From positions 1 to 64,000 of the forward strand of contig NZ_NKUB01000015.1 in assembly GCF_003207895.1 (NCBI RefSeq): a stretch of 64,000 nt of DNA, in the 5' to 3' direction. Of this stretch, positions 1 to 9,088 are shown piece after piece. The notes beneath the pieces were generated by a model. The model worked only from the letters and a program-made list of their open reading frames with translations, was not told the origin of the DNA and did not search any database. The DNA is from Komagataeibacter swingsii. Its GTDB lineage: Bacteria; Pseudomonadota; Alphaproteobacteria; Acetobacterales; Acetobacteraceae. Position 1 is the first letter of the stretch. Each line of letters opens with the position of its first letter. The position numbers and the translations under genes are program-made.

Positions 1-98
1 GTTTCCACCTCCGTGGCCTCGCCAACGTCGCAACAGAATGGACACTCGTCGCCCTCGCATACAATTGCCGCAGGATCACACGACTGACGGCCGCATGA
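1..98 (+). mobile_element. Transposase C-terminus (IS element, truncated by window edge)
   Basis: The third frame reads about 31 codons (RGLANVATEWTLVALAYN and flanks) up to a TGA at 96-98. This matches the C-terminal end of DDE transposases of the IS5/IS1182 type, where an RGL-x-NV-x-x-EW-x-LV-x-LAYN-like stretch precedes the stop. The rest of the element lies left of the window, so the exact IS family and its terminal repeat cannot be fixed. Its position at the edge of the catabolic block suggests that block is, or was, a site of insertion. Confidence 0.6.
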
Positions 99-151
99 AT
101 GTCCTCGCATCCATCACCCATAGTTGAAACAGAGCCCAACCCGACAGCCTG

Positions 152-1423
152 CTAGACGTTATTAAAGGCAGCATCTGCCTTGAGGACGGTCTTGAGCAGA
201 ATGCTGGCGCCGGCTTCAGCATCTTTTTCCGTAATGCTTTCCGCCTCGTTATGGCTCAGACCATCAAGACAGGGCACGAAGATCATCGCCGTAGGGGTAA
301 TCCGCGCCATATAGGCGGCATCATGACCGGGGCCAGAGACGATACGCCGCGCACCGTAAGCACTTTCTTCCGCTGCGGCCTCGACCATACCGATGCAGGC
401 GGGATCAAAATGCACGGCCGGGGCATCCCATATCCGCACGATTTCCACAGACACGCCACTCCGTTCCGCGATTTCCGGCAGCAGGTCATAAAGCAGCGCC
501 TCCATCTGCTGGACGACAGCATCATCAGGATCACGCATATCAATGGTGAAAAAGACTTCACCCGGCACCACATTGTTGCTGTTGGGACGGTTTTCAATCA
601 GTCCCACCGTGCCCACGGCCGTTGGCGCGTGTGACAGGGCCACCGTGCTGACGGCCTCGATCATGCGGGCGGCGGCCAGAAGCGCGTCATGACGCATGGG
701 CATGGGGGTGGAGCCGGCATGGGCGTCCTTGCCCCTTACCGTCACTTCGTACCAGCGTGCGCCCTGCACGCCCGTTACGATACCAATGGTCTTGCCTTCG
801 GCCTCCAGAATCGGTCCCTGTTCGATATGCAGTTCAAAATAGGCGGTGACGGGGTGCTGCCCGCACGGTTCACTGCCACGGTAACCGATGGCTTCCAGTT
901 CATCACCAAAGCGCAGGGCCGCCCGGTCGCGCTTGTCCAGCACTTCCTGTTCGGTAAAGACACCGGCAAAGACGCCCGAACACATCATGGGCGGGGTAAA
1001 GCGGGAACCTTCCTCATTCGTCCAGTTAATCAGTTCGATCGGGTGACGGGTCACGTAACCGGCGCGATGCAGGGCGCGCAGCACGGCAAGTCCCCCCAGC
1101 ACACCAAGGATACCGTCAAATTTGCCACCTGTTGGCTGTGTATCGAGATGACTGCCAATGGTAATGGGCGGTAGGCTGTCATCCTGCCCGGCCCGGCGGG
1201 CGAACTGGTTGCCCATGGAATCATGCGTGACCGTACAACCCAGTTCCTGACAGGTGCGTACGAACCAGTCACGCACCTGCCTGTCTTCCGCCGTAAGCGT
1301 TAGGCGGCGGACGCCGCCCTTGGGTGTGCCGCCAAACCGGGCGGTTTCCATCAGGTCGGACCACAGATCCTGTCCGTCAATGAAAAGATTGTCACCATGG
1401 CCTATAGAAGAATTCTGCGTCAT
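152..1423 (-). CDS. M20-family amidohydrolase (allantoate / N-carbamoyl-L-amino acid hydrolase type)
   Basis: A 423-residue zinc hydrolase of the Zn-dependent hydrolase/HyuC-AllC group, normal length for the family. Visible metal-site motifs in order are GSHLDTQPTGGKFDG (about residue 90), the NEEG motif (about 135), ELHIEQGP (about 198) and a C-terminal GLSHNEAE. Known relatives cleave allantoate, ureidoglycine or N-carbamoyl amino acids and release ammonia and CO2. The ATG at 1423 lies about 70 bp after the symporter stop, so it is probably the last gene of the TonB receptor-amidase-symporter transcript. The precise substrate cannot be read from sequence; the neighbours argue for an amide or carbamoyl compound. 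A peptidase of the same fold is the main alternative. Confidence 0.85.
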   Translation of the reverse strand: MTQNSSIGHGDNLFIDGQDLWSDLMETARFGGTPKGGVRRLTLTAEDRQVRDWFVRTCQELGCTVTHDSMGNQFARRAGQDDSLPPITIGSHLDTQPTGGKFDGILGVLGGLAVLRALHRAGYVTRHPIELINWTNEEGSRFTPPMMCSGVFAGVFTEQEVLDKRDRAALRFGDELEAIGYRGSEPCGQHPVTAYFELHIEQGPILEAEGKTIGIVTGVQGARWYEVTVRGKDAHAGSTPMPMRHDALLAAARMIEAVSTVALSHAPTAVGTVGLIENRPNSNNVVPGEVFFTIDMRDPDDAVVQQMEALLYDLLPEIAERSGVSVEIVRIWDAPAVHFDPACIGMVEAAAEESAYGARRIVSGPGHDAAYMARITPTAMIFVPCLDGLSHNEAESITEKDAEAGASILLKTVLKADAAFNNV

Positions 1424-1492
1424 TCTGACTTACCTTACTCCATACCCAACGACATTTCTGTCAAAGTACCGGATTGATAAAAACCAAACAGA

Positions 1493-2893
1493 TCACGTCT
1501 GGACATTTTTACAGATCGACCTGTGTGGAACCATTTTTGATCCGAAATACAGTACTGATATATTGAAAATCATGCCAATAAATCCAGGATTTATACCAAG
1601 CGTGTCCATCCCGGAAAAATACAGCAATAGCGAGAACGCCACGCCACCAACCAACCCCGTCCCCACAAGCGACGCAGGCATTTTCTTCCTGAGTATCACC
1701 AGCATGATGGCCGGGAACGTCTGCGATATCCCGAAGTAATAAATATTGTTGAGAACAATAATATATTTCGACAGAAAGGAAAGGCTGACAATCGACAGCA
1801 TCAGATAGACTGCCATGACAATCTTGGCGCCACGACTTTGCCATTCACCGCTGGACGCATGCAATACATTGCGTGAAATCAGCGGGCCGATGGTCAGGCA
1901 TATGCCCGCTAAAATCACCAATGCGGAAAGAACACACCCACCGGCGACAAGTCCCTGCGCGCCCGGGGAAAGCGTATTGCTGACCACTGCCATAAACACA
2001 TCGTTTGGCGAGGACAGCGCCAGATGCGTACGCAACGCATACATGGACATGAGATACAGAAAGGGGAACATCAGCATATAAAACGGCATGATGATCTGGT
2101 TCTTGCGCAACGTATCTTCCGAACGGGCCGTAAATACGAAAGCCACGGCCTGCGGTGCCACGCAGAAACCCACGCCCTGCAACAATACGGTGGACATGAT
2201 GAACAGATCCTGCGACCCACTCAGACCGGAAGGCTGGGCGGCCGAACTGACCAGATGTTCCAGGTAGGGTTGCGGTACATCCATCAGGCGCAGCGCGGCG
2301 ACGCCACCCATCACAATCGAGACAACCATCAGTATGTCTTTGAAAATGGAAATATAGGCCGGCGCCCGTATGCCGGAAAACACGACCCATAACAGGGTCA
2401 TCAACCCAGATATGATGGCCACCAGCGTGGCGGATATATGAAATTGCATATATTTCGTAACAACAAGAATACCGATCAGTTGCGATTCACCGAACGGAAT
2501 AAGAAACACGATAGAATTTATAACAACTATTATTTCAAGAACATAACTTCCAAAATGTTTTCGAAATATATCCGCGAGGGTAACACATGAATATTCATCA
2601 CGGATTTTTAATATTTCTGGATTGACGAAATATCCAACACAGGAAGAAAGTAATATATATCCCAGAAACCATAGGGGGAACATTTCCCCCCTACTATAGA
2701 CCCCGGCAGGAAAACCCAGCACGCTACCGATACTGTATGTTTCCCCGATCATCAGAAAAAATATGAGAAACCTGCCAAAATGGCCTGATGCGACAAAGAA
2801 ATTTTTTACATCATAGGTTTTTATGCTCAACCGGGCACACAGGGCGATCAGGAGGGCGGCGAGGATGACAAGGCAGAAATTTACGATTTTCAT
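1493..2893 (-). CDS. Sodium:solute symporter (SSS family)
   Basis: A 466-residue, very hydrophobic protein with about a dozen membrane segments and the SSS-family layout (GETYSIGSVLGFPAGVYSRG near residue 50, a repeated core, hydrophilic C-terminus). It would import a small organic solute with Na+ across the inner membrane. The ATG at 2893 is 10 bp after the stop of a small two-helix protein of the kind that accompanies SSS transporters, and the M20 hydrolase follows. Gene order implies that the cargo is the substrate of the amidase and hydrolase. Base composition is more AT-rich than the downstream core genes. Family call is firm; substrate is unknown. Confidence 0.85.
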   Translation of the reverse strand: MKIVNFCLVILAALLIALCARLSIKTYDVKNFFVASGHFGRFLIFFLMIGETYSIGSVLGFPAGVYSRGEMFPLWFLGYILLSSCVGYFVNPEILKIRDEYSCVTLADIFRKHFGSYVLEIIVVINSIVFLIPFGESQLIGILVVTKYMQFHISATLVAIISGLMTLLWVVFSGIRAPAYISIFKDILMVVSIVMGGVAALRLMDVPQPYLEHLVSSAAQPSGLSGSQDLFIMSTVLLQGVGFCVAPQAVAFVFTARSEDTLRKNQIIMPFYMLMFPFLYLMSMYALRTHLALSSPNDVFMAVVSNTLSPGAQGLVAGGCVLSALVILAGICLTIGPLISRNVLHASSGEWQSRGAKIVMAVYLMLSIVSLSFLSKYIIVLNNIYYFGISQTFPAIMLVILRKKMPASLVGTGLVGGVAFSLLLYFSGMDTLGINPGFIGMIFNISVLYFGSKMVPHRSICKNVQT

Positions 2894-2902
2894 AATACGC
2901 TA

Positions 2903-3100
2903 TTACTTTCCCCGCTCAAATAAAACCCATCCCGTCCACATGCAGCCTGGCACCAGTATAAAACACGAAAATATCCAGAATACGGATATGGGAAAGCCAG
3001 CCACCTCCAGACCGGTCCTGTTAAGGAGGAGAGGAACAAATGTTATCATGACAAGCGGCAGGATGCCCGACACCATGACTGATTTTGCTTGCCTACCCAT
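2903..3100 (-). CDS. Small two-TM partner protein of the SSS symporter (DUF3311-like)
   Basis: A 65-residue protein with two hydrophobic segments (about residues 8-28 and 35-60) and a W-x-G-W-x-L-F end. Small membrane proteins of this size directly upstream of pantothenate/solute SSS permeases are usually DUF3311 proteins. It starts at ATG 3100, 30 bp after the amidase stop, and ends 10 bp before the symporter ATG, so it is almost certainly co-translated with it. Role is unproved; an accessory subunit is the likely reading. The call rests on size, topology and position more than on a clear motif. Confidence 0.65.
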   Translation of the reverse strand: MGRQAKSVMVSGILPLVMITFVPLLLNRTGLEVAGFPISVFWIFSCFILVPGCMWTGWVLFERGK

Positions 3101-3129
3101 ACTTTCCCCTCAGATCTTCATGTTACCTG

Positions 3130-4542
3130 TCAGGACATGTTTTTATAGACATGGCTGGCGCTCTTTATATCCCCGCTCATCAAGGCCTCGATGGACATGC
3201 TCGCCCGCAGCACGCCGATATCGTCGCGCATCTTTCCCGCAACCTGGATACCCACCGGCAGGCCGGTCGTGGAATAACCGGCGGGAACGGAAGAAGCAGG
3301 CTGCCCGGTCATATTGTGCAGCAGGGAGAAACCGGCCCATTCCAGCCAGTCAGCATATTTTTCATCGGGCACGGTAGCCCCCGCCTTCAGCGGCAACACG
3401 GACACCGTGGGCGACAGGACAAAATCAACCGTATCATGCACCCGCGCACAAATCTGGCGATAGGTGATGCGTTTCAGGACGGCATCGGCATAATCGCCCA
3501 TGGCGATGTTTTTGCCATAGTCTCCCCATACGCGGAATTCCGGGTCCACAAGCGCGCGTTGTTCGGACGTGTACTGCCGCTGCGCCTCATAGGCGCCAAC
3601 CTGCCACAGGGTACGATAGGTTGGGCGCCAGTCCTCCATCGGATCAAGCGGGATGATTTCCACCCCCGCCTTCGCCAGACGATCGACAACGGTGCGAAAG
3701 ATCGTGCGGATTTCCTCATCCACGGCCATGAAGCCAAAATCTTCGCTTACGCCGATCCGCAGACCTGACAGGGGAAGTGCCGTGATCGGGAAACTGTCAG
3801 CCAACAGGGCATCAAGCGAGAACGGGTCCATCGGATGACGTCCCTGCATGACCGACAGCATCAGGCCCGCATCCGCTACATTGCGGGTCATGGGGCCAAA
3901 ATGGGACATATCGGTGTAATGCGCGCCAACCGGATACATGGGCACGCGGGCGAAGGTAGGCTTGAGACCAAAAATACCGCTAAAGCTTGAGGGCACGCGA
4001 ATGGACCCGCCCCCGTCACTGCCCAGCGCCAGCGGTCCGCACCCTACGGCGATGGACGCGCCTGCCCCGCCACTGCTGCCGCCGGGCGTGAAATCCGAAT
4101 TATGGGGATTGCGCGTGATACCGGTCAACGGGCTGTCGGTCACTGCCTTCCAGCCACCTTCGCACGTCGTTGTCGAGGCGAACAGGACGGCCCCCGCCTG
4201 CCGCAGACGTTCCACCGATGGGGAATCCATCGTTGCAGGCGGCGCGTTTTCAGCCACGCGGGATCCACGCGCATAACGCCAGCCACGGACCATGGCCGTA
4301 TCCTTGATTGAAACCGGCACCCCTTCCAGCGGGCGGGCAGGAAGACCTTTTTTCCATATATCCCGGGATACGCTGGCGGATGCCAAGGCATTTTCGGCAT
4401 CAATGCAACAGAAAGGGTTAAGAACTGGTTCCACGCTCCGGCTTCGATCCAGTACGGCCTGCATCACCTCAACGGGACAGAGCCTTCCCGCGCGATAGCC
4501 GGCCAGCATGTCAGTTGCGGAGAGTTCACATAGTTCAGCCAT
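3130..4542 (-). CDS. Amidase (amidase signature family)
   Basis: About 470 residues with the full amidase signature. The catalytic Lys lies in VSIKDTA (about residue 80), the Gly/Ser-rich GGSSGGAGASIAVG loop follows (about 155), and then LGSDGGGSIRVP and FGLKPT. These give the Ser-cisSer-Lys triad of enzymes that hydrolyse carboxamides to acid plus ammonia. No signal peptide, so cytoplasmic. I favour the ATG at 4542 (MAELCELSATDML); in-frame alternatives are ATG 4554 and GTG 4572. It follows the TonB receptor closely (receptor stop at 4616) and precedes the symporter pair, so it is in the same transcript. GatA is unlikely because gatB/gatC are absent and the context is catabolic. Confidence 0.88.
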   Translation of the reverse strand: MAELCELSATDMLAGYRAGRLCPVEVMQAVLDRSRSVEPVLNPFCCIDAENALASASVSRDIWKKGLPARPLEGVPVSIKDTAMVRGWRYARGSRVAENAPPATMDSPSVERLRQAGAVLFASTTTCEGGWKAVTDSPLTGITRNPHNSDFTPGGSSGGAGASIAVGCGPLALGSDGGGSIRVPSSFSGIFGLKPTFARVPMYPVGAHYTDMSHFGPMTRNVADAGLMLSVMQGRHPMDPFSLDALLADSFPITALPLSGLRIGVSEDFGFMAVDEEIRTIFRTVVDRLAKAGVEIIPLDPMEDWRPTYRTLWQVGAYEAQRQYTSEQRALVDPEFRVWGDYGKNIAMGDYADAVLKRITYRQICARVHDTVDFVLSPTVSVLPLKAGATVPDEKYADWLEWAGFSLLHNMTGQPASSVPAGYSTTGLPVGIQVAGKMRDDIGVLRASMSIEALMSGDIKSASHVYKNMS

Positions 4543-4615
4543 TCCCAAAATCATCCCTTTGCAATGTATCACGGGCCACGACAGGCTTGTTGGCCCTGCC
4601 GTGGCAGACTGTTAA

Positions 4616-7093
4616 TCAGAAACCCACCGTAATGCTTCCTGACATGGCGAAGCCACCACCAATATTGTACCGCGGCGATGCCCCCTGAATTGTTGATCCG
4701 TTCGTCCCGCGGATTGCATGCGCGTTGACAGCCAGCCCCGACGCTTCGGCATAATAGACGTTGTTGCCAACATTCATGAAGTTAAGCTGGAATTGCGGGC
4801 GCACAAGTGAAAATTTCTTGCTTACCCGAACCGTTTTCATGCGGTAGCCAAGCCCCATATCCGCCATTAGGTAACCCGGAATGGATTCATCATTCATGAA
4901 GGTCGTGTACCGCCGACCGACGTAATTCAGCGAGAAATTGGCAAAGAAGCTGCCATTGTCATAGGAAAGCCCGACCGCGCCGGTAAATGTGGGCGTATTG
5001 ACCGAATCTTTTCCCTTGGTCGGCGCATAAGTATCACCCACCGCAATATTGCTGTCCATGCGCGAATGCACGAACGCGCCGGACAGATAGGGGCTGAAAT
5101 GGTGCCACGGCCGCAGGGCAAGTTCCAGCTGGGCGCCACGGATTGTCTCACCCCCGACTTCCAGTGGCACATTGACCAGCGAACCCTTCACATATCCCTG
5201 GGACAGGACATCGTGATTAGTGATGTTGTAATTGAACAACGATGCGGCGATATGCACCAGCCCGTTATGGCGATAGCCGATTTCCTCGCCAATCGCATAT
5301 TCCGGCTTCATATGGGCGGTATGCTGCACCGCCGGGGTGTTGAGGTTGGCATCCCACATGTCCAGATAGGCTTCACTGCGGTCAGGCGCCTTAAAACTGG
5401 TTGTGCCATTTACATAGATCTGGTCATGCGGCGTTATGTTATAGGAAATCGCGACCTGCGGCAGGGGTTCGGCGTAATTCGCCCCGACCAGGCTGTCCGA
5501 AATACCCGGCAGGTCATTGGTTACATGACGGTTTATCATGACTTCCTTGAACCCGGCCGTGACTTTCAGGCGATCATGGAGAAAGCTGTAGGTATCGTCC
5601 AGATAGACGGTTTCAACCTGCTGGCGATAACCGATCTTCCAAGGGCTGAGCGTATCGCCGTTCGCATCCTTCAGGCCATAGCGCCCCCAGCCATTAGCGG
5701 GCAGGCCATCGGGTCCGACTTCCGTGTAATTGGCGTCCTCATGCATGTCGAGATAAGTATACATCCCGCCAAAGCGCAGAATATTGTGTCCACGTTTCCA
5801 GTCTATGTTCGCCATCAACTGCAACGTATGCTGGTGCTGCGGATCGACAACCTCGGCCGGGACGGTCTGGTTATTCCCATAGGGATAGAATGTCTGCAGC
5901 TTGCCCGCTGGCTGGGTACCATAATAGCTGTTGGTGCTGTTGACGGATTCACCGTACGTGTCCCAGAAACTCCAGTCACGGTAGGTCGGGGTAATGTGCA
6001 GCGTCAGTTCCTTGTTCAGCTTGAGTTTTACAGGCGCATAGATCATCAGGTTGGTACTCTTCAGATCATCAAGCTTATAATAATCGGAACTGCCGTTCTT
6101 GAAATCCTGCTGTGTATAGGTCGGGCTGTAATACAGGGAAGACGTGCCCAGTTGTTCGAATTCTGATTTCGTCGGTGTTTCCGCCCCGTTGCCGGTAATG
6201 CCAATGGCGGTATATTCGCCGTACCCGATATTCAGCGCCGCGGAATTGCCATCACCCCACGATTTGACGAATTTTGCATCCATATGATGGCGGTTGAATG
6301 AACCCGGCGTATCCCACATCTGTGAATAGTTATAGGAATACGAAACATAGCCCCTGATGCCCGTATGCCCGATATCGCCCGTTTCAAACCGGGCGAACTC
6401 CTTTTTCATGTTCCAACTGCCATAGCTGCTTTCCAGCATGCCCCCCATCTTGTGCGACGGGTCACGTGTTGTCATTTCAATCTGGGCGCCGGCGGCATTA
6501 TAGGCGGGGCTGGTGATGTCCGATGACCCTTCGCGGATCGAAACCGACTGCAGGTTTTCGGAATCCGGCGTGGCCGCCATGGGATCAACCTGGTAATAGA
6601 TCCCGTCCATCAGGTTCTGGCCATCTACCAGGTAACCGACTTCGGATTCATTCAGGCCGCGTACCATGTAATGGCCCGATGTCAGACTGTACGGATCCGT
6701 GCGGGCATAAACAAAGCCGGGCATCAGGGCCAGCAGGCCGGGCGCGCTGGCATTGGTATTCTGCTTGGCAATAAAATCCCGGGTTACGCCAACACGTGTC
6801 TGCGGCGCGGTCTGGGCCATCATCAATCCCCCGCCGGGCGTTGTATTGGTGACACCGTTAGCCGTGCGCGTGCCCGCATGCACGGTAATACTTTCATTTC
6901 CCCCCATCATGCGTTGGGCGTTGCCACGGGATCGAGGCCGGGCCGTGGCGTGGGCTGCCCGCGTCTGCGCCACACTGCCTGTATCACTTTTTGAACTTCT
7001 GGCGACGGGTGCAGCGTAAAGCCTGTCAGCGGTCATGCAAACGCATGATACAGAAACGAGAAGGAAAACTTTCCTTTTTCTTTTTATCAGCAT
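4616..7093 (-). CDS. TonB-dependent outer-membrane receptor
   Basis: About 825 residues. ATG 7093 is preferred because it gives a proper signal peptide (basic MLIKRKRK, hydrophobic core, cleavage near LYAAP) and has an AGGTG-like ribosome site upstream; the upstream TTG at 7165 is unlikely. A TonB-box-like ESITVHAG is followed by the plug domain (LLALMPGFV, VRGLNESEVGYLVDGQ) and a long 22-strand-type barrel ending in an aromatic residue (ITVGF). It imports a ligand using TonB energy. It is first in the apparent operon with amidase, symporter and M20 hydrolase, so it likely takes up the same compound. The plug is similar to that of the receptor at 21113-23461. Confidence 0.9.
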   Translation of the reverse strand: MLIKRKRKVFLLVSVSCVCMTADRLYAAPVARSSKSDTGSVAQTRAAHATARPRSRGNAQRMMGGNESITVHAGTRTANGVTNTTPGGGLMMAQTAPQTRVGVTRDFIAKQNTNASAPGLLALMPGFVYARTDPYSLTSGHYMVRGLNESEVGYLVDGQNLMDGIYYQVDPMAATPDSENLQSVSIREGSSDITSPAYNAAGAQIEMTTRDPSHKMGGMLESSYGSWNMKKEFARFETGDIGHTGIRGYVSYSYNYSQMWDTPGSFNRHHMDAKFVKSWGDGNSAALNIGYGEYTAIGITGNGAETPTKSEFEQLGTSSLYYSPTYTQQDFKNGSSDYYKLDDLKSTNLMIYAPVKLKLNKELTLHITPTYRDWSFWDTYGESVNSTNSYYGTQPAGKLQTFYPYGNNQTVPAEVVDPQHQHTLQLMANIDWKRGHNILRFGGMYTYLDMHEDANYTEVGPDGLPANGWGRYGLKDANGDTLSPWKIGYRQQVETVYLDDTYSFLHDRLKVTAGFKEVMINRHVTNDLPGISDSLVGANYAEPLPQVAISYNITPHDQIYVNGTTSFKAPDRSEAYLDMWDANLNTPAVQHTAHMKPEYAIGEEIGYRHNGLVHIAASLFNYNITNHDVLSQGYVKGSLVNVPLEVGGETIRGAQLELALRPWHHFSPYLSGAFVHSRMDSNIAVGDTYAPTKGKDSVNTPTFTGAVGLSYDNGSFFANFSLNYVGRRYTTFMNDESIPGYLMADMGLGYRMKTVRVSKKFSLVRPQFQLNFMNVGNNVYYAEASGLAVNAHAIRGTNGSTIQGASPRYNIGGGFAMSGSITVGF

Positions 7094-7822
7094 TCCACAC
7101 ACCTTTTCATTTATTTCCCTGCATGGGGACAAGAATTCATCCAGCCAATCAGAAAAAAAATACAAAATACCAAACCGGAATTACCAACCATCTGACAATT
7201 TCAGATTCATCGGATCTTGCGGCATGGTGAGATCTGTACTCATAACCAGCTTGCGTCAAAACCAATCCGGTGAAGTAACCATATCGCATTTCAACCGCAC
7301 ATCATATGTACAAAGGGCAGCACAGCGCGGAAACTGTACTGATAAGACGAAGGCGACAGGACCATTTAAAAATTAACTATTTGAATATAAATGTATTTTT
7401 TTAGCAGCGCACATGACTTTTAGGAAAATGCAGATTCATATTCAGTCGCCATTCTCAAAAATGTTACTTAAAAGCAACTTGTTTGTCTTTCATGAAATTA
7501 TAAAAATAACATATGCGGACACGCACTGAATTTCTGCCAGATGACAGAATATACAATGTGCCCGCAATAATAATATCCGTTCCAGATCATGGCACTCAAA
7601 CGGATTCCCAAAAATACTGCACGGCCCGGACAATCAATTCAGGATTCATCCATTGTCCGTGGCCCACAGGGAAAAGCAGGGCGATCCCTACCCCGGAACA
7701 CCCCTGGTGCAGTGAATATGACACGATCGACCCTGCCTCAAAGGGACAGGCTTGCGCGACAGGCATGCCATGTCAGGCCCTTTCCTTCCTGAATGTTATT
7801 GAAATAATCACGGACAGTCGCA
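7094..7822. other. Long AT-rich intergenic region upstream of the TonB receptor
   Basis: About 730 bp between the MFS stop and the receptor start, both on the minus strand. The receptor-proximal half (7100-7520) is AT-rich with poly-A/T tracts and probably holds the promoter of the receptor operon; no specific operator could be recognised. The MFS-proximal half contains a short open frame at 7596-7766 described separately. No tRNA or riboswitch pattern was seen. Confidence 0.5.
7596..7766 (-). pseudogene. Possible C-terminal remnant of an alpha/beta-hydrolase or esterase
   Basis: A 56-codon open frame from ATG 7766 to TGA 7596-7598. Its last 25 residues (LLFPVGHGQWMNPELIVRAV and on) resemble the catalytic-His end of polyester depolymerase/dienelactone-type alpha/beta-hydrolases, where a GHG/GHxW motif precedes an NPE-x-x-A-x-x-x-W-x-FF helix. 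No nucleophile-elbow part is present upstream, where the MFS gene ends at 7823. It may be the tail of a gene lost by deletion. The similarity is by eye only and could be chance. Confidence 0.3.
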
Positions 7823-9088
7823 TCATCCCCCCATCCCGACGGGGGCCGCGCCCTGTTCCGGACCGCGATGCATGACCAGGCAGGCGGAAAGCAGCATCAG
7901 GCATGCCCCCGCCATAATCAGCGCGTCATCATGACCCGTGGCCTGCAAAAGATACCCGCTGATTGCCGGCCCGAATGCAAAACCGGCGCCGATCGTAAGG
8001 TTGACGATGGCCATGGTTTCAATCGCCGCGGCGTGCTGCGCGATACGGGCCAGCACAAACGGCACGACAAAGGTCCAGCCAAATTTGAACAGGCACGATG
8101 CCGTAAAGAAACGTCCCCCACCGACATGACCCAGCAGCGCCACGACAGCAACAATAATCATGGCGTATCCGCCCAGCAGCGCCAGATACGCATTACGGGT
8201 GGCGCGTCGCGACAGGTAATGCCCCACGGCGGAAGCACACAGACCGCCCGCGATACCAAACAGCGCCGCTGTCGCCATGAACTGATCGGTGGTGCCGCGT
8301 GATAGACCGGAATCCATTCCGATTTTTTCCAGAAAGGTCCACACGCCACTCAGCCCCAGATAAAAACACAGGACGCCAGCCACCCGCAATCCCGAGGACA
8401 GGCTGAAACCCGTATGCTGTCCTGTATGCAGGGCGGCCGGCGTCCTGTCTGGCAACCAGAATACGCAGGGTATCGCCAGCACCATCAACAACCCGACAAA
8501 TGCATACACACCGCACGCACCGGAATGGTCCGCGATAACGGGAAAAGCGACGATGGCCAGGGCGCTGAGAATCAATTGTCCCGCAACCCAGAATCCGAAA
8601 CTCATTTCCTGACGGGGCAGAAGCGAGATCCCGGTCATGGTCAGGATCATCACGAAACCTTCCCCCGCCGCGGCCCCCGCGCGGGTAAACAGCAATATTG
8701 TATAGTCTGGCGCGTACCATGAAAGCAGGTTGAAGATGATGAATATCGCCACTCCCCCTGCCATGGCGCGGCGCAGGCGTATCCGGGGCACCAGCCAGAT
8801 GGCAGGAAGGCTGACCAGGCTGACAGAGCCGAGTTCGACCAGAAAATAGAACCCCACTTGTGCGGATGTCAGATGGAAACCACGCGTCAGCACACCGGCA
8901 AGCGCCGGCGCACCAAGCGACATGATGGAGGAAACGGCCGAGAAAATGACAAGCGCCGCAAGCTGCAACCAGTAACGACCGGGTCTGGATGATGCACCCC
9001 TCATGGCATCGACGCGCCCATGCGGCAGGCCGACATCATCGAAAGCCCCCGCATCAACCGGAAAATCCGAACATGCCTGCAAGTTCAT
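7823..9088 (-). CDS. MFS transporter
   Basis: About 421 residues with 12 hydrophobic segments and a central cytoplasmic loop, typical of the major facilitator superfamily; it moves an unknown small solute across the inner membrane. The start is uncertain: ATG 9088 gives a short overlap with the deacetylase-like gene upstream (its stop is at 9054-9056), while ATG 9004 just inside would remove the overlap and leave a short N-terminal tail before the first helix. Either way the two genes are adjacent and probably co-transcribed. No substrate-specific motif was recognised. A long AT-rich gap separates it from the TonB receptor. Confidence 0.8.
   Translation of the reverse strand: MNLQACSDFPVDAGAFDDVGLPHGRVDAMRGASSRPGRYWLQLAALVIFSAVSSIMSLGAPALAGVLTRGFHLTSAQVGFYFLVELGSVSLVSLPAIWLVPRIRLRRAMAGGVAIFIIFNLLSWYAPDYTILLFTRAGAAAGEGFVMILTMTGISLLPRQEMSFGFWVAGQLILSALAIVAFPVIADHSGACGVYAFVGLLMVLAIPCVFWLPDRTPAALHTGQHTGFSLSSGLRVAGVLCFYLGLSGVWTFLEKIGMDSGLSRGTTDQFMATAALFGIAGGLCASAVGHYLSRRATRNAYLALLGGYAMIIVAVVALLGHVGGGRFFTASCLFKFGWTFVVPFVLARIAQHAAAIETMAIVNLTIGAGFAFGPAISGYLLQATGHDDALIMAGACLMLLSACLVMHRGPEQGAAPVGMGG

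Noticed and set aside
5066-6166. A 366-codon plus-strand frame inside the TonB receptor
   Set aside because: Antisense to a well-defined receptor with signal peptide, plug and barrel; no domain seen in the translation.
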